Part shown: positions 5,095-7,457 of the stretch, one piece after another | How positions within the stretch are numbered: position 1 is the first letter of the stretch | Layout: every line of letters starts with the position of its first letter | Source of the DNA: Gemmatimonadota bacterium | GTDB taxonomy: Bacteria; Gemmatimonadota; Gemmatimonadetes; Gemmatimonadales; Gemmatimonadaceae | NCBI GenBank assembly: GCA_003222065.1 | Contig: QHUV01000395.1 | Location: 1 to 7,457, forward strand | Reading direction: 5' to 3' | Length of the DNA stretch: 7,457 nt | The notes under the pieces: model-generated | Told to the model about the DNA's origin: nothing | Database searches by the model: none | What the model saw: the letters and a program-made list of their open reading frames with translations, nothing else | Made by a program: the position numbers and the translations under genes

Positions 5095-7399
5095 CGTCGT
5101 CGCCTTTTCGGCGTCCGGTCAGGGCAAGCGGCCGATGACCTTCCTCGATGTCCAGAACATGCGACAGGTGGGGACACCGGAGCTGAGCACGGATGGCCGC
5201 TGGCTGCTGTATACGGTGAGCGTTCCTGATTGGAAGGAGGCGCGCCGCCAGTCGGACATTTACGTCGTAAGCACCGAGCGCGGTGTCTCGAGCACGCGTC
5301 AACTCACGTACACCAAGGACAAGACCGAGACGACGCCGCGCTGGTCACGCGATGGCAGCTTCTTGGTCTTTGCGTACGACCGCGACGCGACACCACGCGA
5401 GGCGACGCCTGGCGGGTCGGTCGCACCACGGGCGGTCGCCGCACCGAACCTCCCGGCCGGCGGCGCCTTCGCCGCGGCGGGCGGCACCGCGGCCGGGACG
5501 CAGCTTTACGTCATGCATCCCGACGGCGGCGAGGCGCGCAAGATCACCGACGCGCGCGACGGCGTCTCGACGTTCGCATTCTCTAAAGACGGCAAATGGC
5601 TCGTCTATCGTTCGGGTCGCGCCGATGAAGAGCAGCTGTACGCGCTCTCGGTGTCGGCCATCGCGGGCGGCGATTCACTCAAGCCGGCGCAGCTTACCCA
5701 TCAGCCGACGGGCGTCGGCTTGTGGCAGCTCGCGCCGGATTCGCGGCGCATCTACTTCGTGACGTCGGACACCGTAGACAAGGACGAGCGCGCGCGCTTC
5801 GACAAGCGATTCGATGTGCGCGTCCGCAATCCGGAGGCGCCGATCTCGAGTCTCTGGGCGGTCGATCTCGACGGCAAGCAAACGAGCCGATTGACGCGCG
5901 ACACGTCGTACAGCGTCGGCAACTTCACGGTCTCGGACGACGGCAAGTGGATCGGTTTTCACGGACTCTCGCCGAACCGCTACGAGCGGAACATTCTCGA
6001 GCAGAACGACAACGCCGACCTGTATCTGCTGGACGTCGCCACCGGAAAGATCGAGCGCCTAACGACCAACAAGGACATCGCCGAGGGGCCGGTGAGCTTC
6101 TCGCCCGATGGGCGATACGTCGCGTTCAGCGCCCCGGACGATTTCCAGTTCATGCACCTGAACAAGGTCTATGTGCGGGAGTTGGGGAGTCGTGGCGGAA
6201 TGTTCAGAAAGATCGGCGCGAACTTCGATGGCGACGTCACGGTTGGATGGTGGTCGAAAGACGCAAAGACGATCTTTTTCAACGAGGGGATCAAGGCGAC
6301 CGAGCAATTGTGCGCGGTTGACGTCCCGTCGGGTGAAGTTCGCCAGCTGACGCACGAGAAGGCGTCGCTGCGTGCCGCGCAGGATCCGGAGAGCGGTCGC
6401 CTAACGATCACCTACTCCGACCCGAAGACGCCGCAAACGCTATTCACGGTGAGCTCCATGGCTGACATCGGCGATCGCGGCAAGTGGGTGCAGCTCACCG
6501 ATGCCAATCCGTGGGTCCGCGGTTCCATCGAACTTGGCGACGAGGAGGAGATCACCTGGAAGTCGAGGGACGGACGGATGGTTGGCGGAGTACTTCTCAA
6601 GCCGGTGGGCTACCAGCCTGGTAAGCGCTATCCTCTGATCGTGGCGATCCACGGCGGGCCGGCGGGGGCGGACCTCTTGAATTTCAACGGCGGTTACGGC
6701 TCGCAAGTGTATGCCGGCGCTGGCTACGCGGTGCTGATGCCGAACTATCGTCAGTCGACGAACTACGGCCAGCGCCACAAGATCGAGAGTCAGGGAGACT
6801 ACTTCACGAAGGGCTTCGACGACATCATGACCGGCGTCGATTATCTCATCGCGCAGGGGATCGTCGACAGCACGCAGATGGGTGCGTTAGGCTGGAGCGC
6901 CGGCGGGCATTACTCGGATTGGATTCTCACGCACACAAACCGGTTCAAGGCGATCAGCACCGGCGCCGGCACCTTCAACTGGATCTCGATGTACGGTGAG
7001 AGCGATACGCAACGACTGCGTCAATGGTACCTCGGCGACAAGCTCTGGTACGACGACATGGAGCATTGGTGGCGCCAGTCGCCGGCAGCGTACGTCAAGA
7101 ACGCGAAGACGCCGACGATGATCCACGTCGTGGACGGTGATCCGCGGGTGCCGCGTCCCCAGAGCGAGGAGCTGCACATGGCGCTCAAGCGGTTAGGCGT
7201 GCCGACGGAATTCTGGGTATACCCGGGCAACTCGCACGGGATTCCGGATCCGCGCAATCAGTACCTGAAGTCGATGGGCGAGATGGCGTGGATGGATTAC
7301 TGGGTGCGGCACAGCGGTAAGAAGTTCCAGTGGCGCGACGTGTTGAAGTCGGTGGAGGACGCGCCTAACGGCCGGCCGACGGTGAGCATGAGCCGCTAG
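5036..7399 (+). CDS. Secreted S9-family (prolyl oligopeptidase type) serine peptidase
   Basis: It probably hydrolyses oligopeptides in the periplasm or outside the cell, like dipeptidyl-peptidase IV and acylaminoacyl peptidases. From GTG 5036 the product is 787 residues, usual for S9. It has a signal peptide (RNSSFLRHWR, then ACAVVGASSVVAFSA), then a beta-propeller with PD40-like blades (WSRDGSFLVF, FSKDGKWLVY, VSDDGKWIGFHG, FSPDGRYVAFS). The C-terminal alpha/beta-hydrolase domain contains IVAIHGGPAG and the nucleophile motif GWSAGG (Ser621), Asp702 in DGDPRVPRPQ and His734 in GNSHG, so the triad is complete. An Ala/Gly/Pro-rich insertion at about 117-154 interrupts the propeller. I preferred GTG 5036 because it gives a normal signal peptide, although no Shine-Dalgarno is visible. 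TTG 4958 is in frame and would add 26 Pro/Arg/Thr-rich residues. It is divergent from the sigma operon and shares the repeat-bearing control region. Substrate preference cannot be read from the sequence. Confidence 0.94.
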   Translation: MRNSSFLRHWRACAVVGASSVVAFSASGQGKRPMTFLDVQNMRQVGTPELSTDGRWLLYTVSVPDWKEARRQSDIYVVSTERGVSSTRQLTYTKDKTETTPRWSRDGSFLVFAYDRDATPREATPGGSVAPRAVAAPNLPAGGAFAAAGGTAAGTQLYVMHPDGGEARKITDARDGVSTFAFSKDGKWLVYRSGRADEEQLYALSVSAIAGGDSLKPAQLTHQPTGVGLWQLAPDSRRIYFVTSDTVDKDERARFDKRFDVRVRNPEAPISSLWAVDLDGKQTSRLTRDTSYSVGNFTVSDDGKWIGFHGLSPNRYERNILEQNDNADLYLLDVATGKIERLTTNKDIAEGPVSFSPDGRYVAFSAPDDFQFMHLNKVYVRELGSRGGMFRKIGANFDGDVTVGWWSKDAKTIFFNEGIKATEQLCAVDVPSGEVRQLTHEKASLRAAQDPESGRLTITYSDPKTPQTLFTVSSMADIGDRGKWVQLTDANPWVRGSIELGDEEEITWKSRDGRMVGGVLLKPVGYQPGKRYPLIVAIHGGPAGADLLNFNGGYGSQVYAGAGYAVLMPNYRQSTNYGQRHKIESQGDYFTKGFDDIMTGVDYLIAQGIVDSTQMGALGWSAGGHYSDWILTHTNRFKAISTGAGTFNWISMYGESDTQRLRQWYLGDKLWYDDMEHWWRQSPAAYVKNAKTPTMIHVVDGDPRVPRPQSEELHMALKRLGVPTEFWVYPGNSHGIPDPRNQYLKSMGEMAWMDYWVRHSGKKFQWRDVLKSVEDAPNGRPTVSMSR

Positions 7400-7414
7400 T
7401 TGAGCAATTTTCGA

Positions 7415-7437
7415 TCGGCCTAGTGCGGCCGGGCCGA
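7415..7437 (+). terminator. Weak inverted repeat after the peptidase gene
   Basis: TCGGCC (7415-7420) can pair with GGCCGA (7432-7437). Alternatively CGGCC (7416-7420) pairs with GGCCG (7427-7431) around a TAGTGC loop. It starts 16 bases after the peptidase stop. No T-run follows, so termination by this element alone is uncertain. Confidence 0.28.
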
Positions 7438-7457
7438 GGCACGTGTTTCCGTCGGCG

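Larger units (their letters stand above)
98..7370. repeat. Dispersed octamer CGTTAGGC, nine exact copies in the window
   Basis: Exact plus-orientation copies are at 98-105, 1300-1307, 2181-2188, 4048-4055 and 6885-6892. Exact minus-orientation copies (GCCTAACG) are at 484-491, 6057-6064, 6399-6406 and 7363-7370. Near-copies with one or two changes are at 2091 (GATTAGGC), 3389 (CGTTAGGT) and 7191 (GGTTAGGC). The span given is only the range over which copies occur. Flanking bases share no further consensus. Eight exact copies lie inside genes and one lies just after the TPR gene. Confidence 0.85.

Noticed and set aside
5722..6321. 199-codon plus-strand frame inside the peptidase gene
   Set aside because: Out-of-frame shadow of the propeller region, with Arg-rich composition; the peptidase frame holds all recognised blades.
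1..7457. tRNA, rRNA, transposase genes or insertion sequence ends
   Set aside because: No cloverleaf, rRNA stretch, transposase motif or flanking inverted repeats with target duplications were seen on either strand.

Overview
The window is G+C-rich (about 65% by eye) and gene-dense, with almost no spacer between co-directional genes. The layout points to a soil-type Gemmatimonadota bacterium: an ECF sigma factor followed by small exported proteins carrying CBM48/AMPK-type glycogen-binding modules, signal peptides ending in AQ, and a large secreted S9 peptidase. This assignment rests on gene content and style only, and no rRNA or other marker gene is present.

Layout. Bases 1-123 hold no gene I can support, only a possible hairpin after the first minus-strand stop. 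From 4784 down to 124 every gene is on the minus strand and probably forms one transcription unit. In transcription order it holds an ECF RNA polymerase sigma factor (4784-4185), a single-pass membrane protein with the second half of a CBM48 fold and an anti-sigma-like position (4192-3758), an exported helical protein of unknown function (3761-3093), an exported beta-strand-rich protein ending in a complete CBM48 domain whose frame is broken (3008-2035), and a secreted TPR protein with a CsgG/FlgO-like N-terminal domain (1950-124). The first three genes overlap by 8 and 4 bases, which suggests translational coupling. Bases 4785-5035 are a divergent control region with a 9/18-bp tandem repeat array. 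On the plus strand, 5036-7399 encodes a secreted prolyl-oligopeptidase-family (S9) serine peptidase with a complete Ser-Asp-His triad. A short inverted repeat follows it.

How it may work. The sigma factor, the membrane protein with a periplasmic half-CBM48 and the exported CBM48 protein look like a cell-surface signalling module, perhaps sensing alpha-glucan or another envelope ligand. This is inference; the family assignments are firmer than the ligand.

The most unusual signal is not a gene. The octamer CGTTAGGC (reverse complement GCCTAACG) occurs nine times exactly, plus three near-copies, where about 0.3 would be expected by chance. It lies in different genes, on both strands and in different reading frames, and it forces rare TTA and CTA leucine codons. 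It behaves like a dispersed genome-wide DNA signal.
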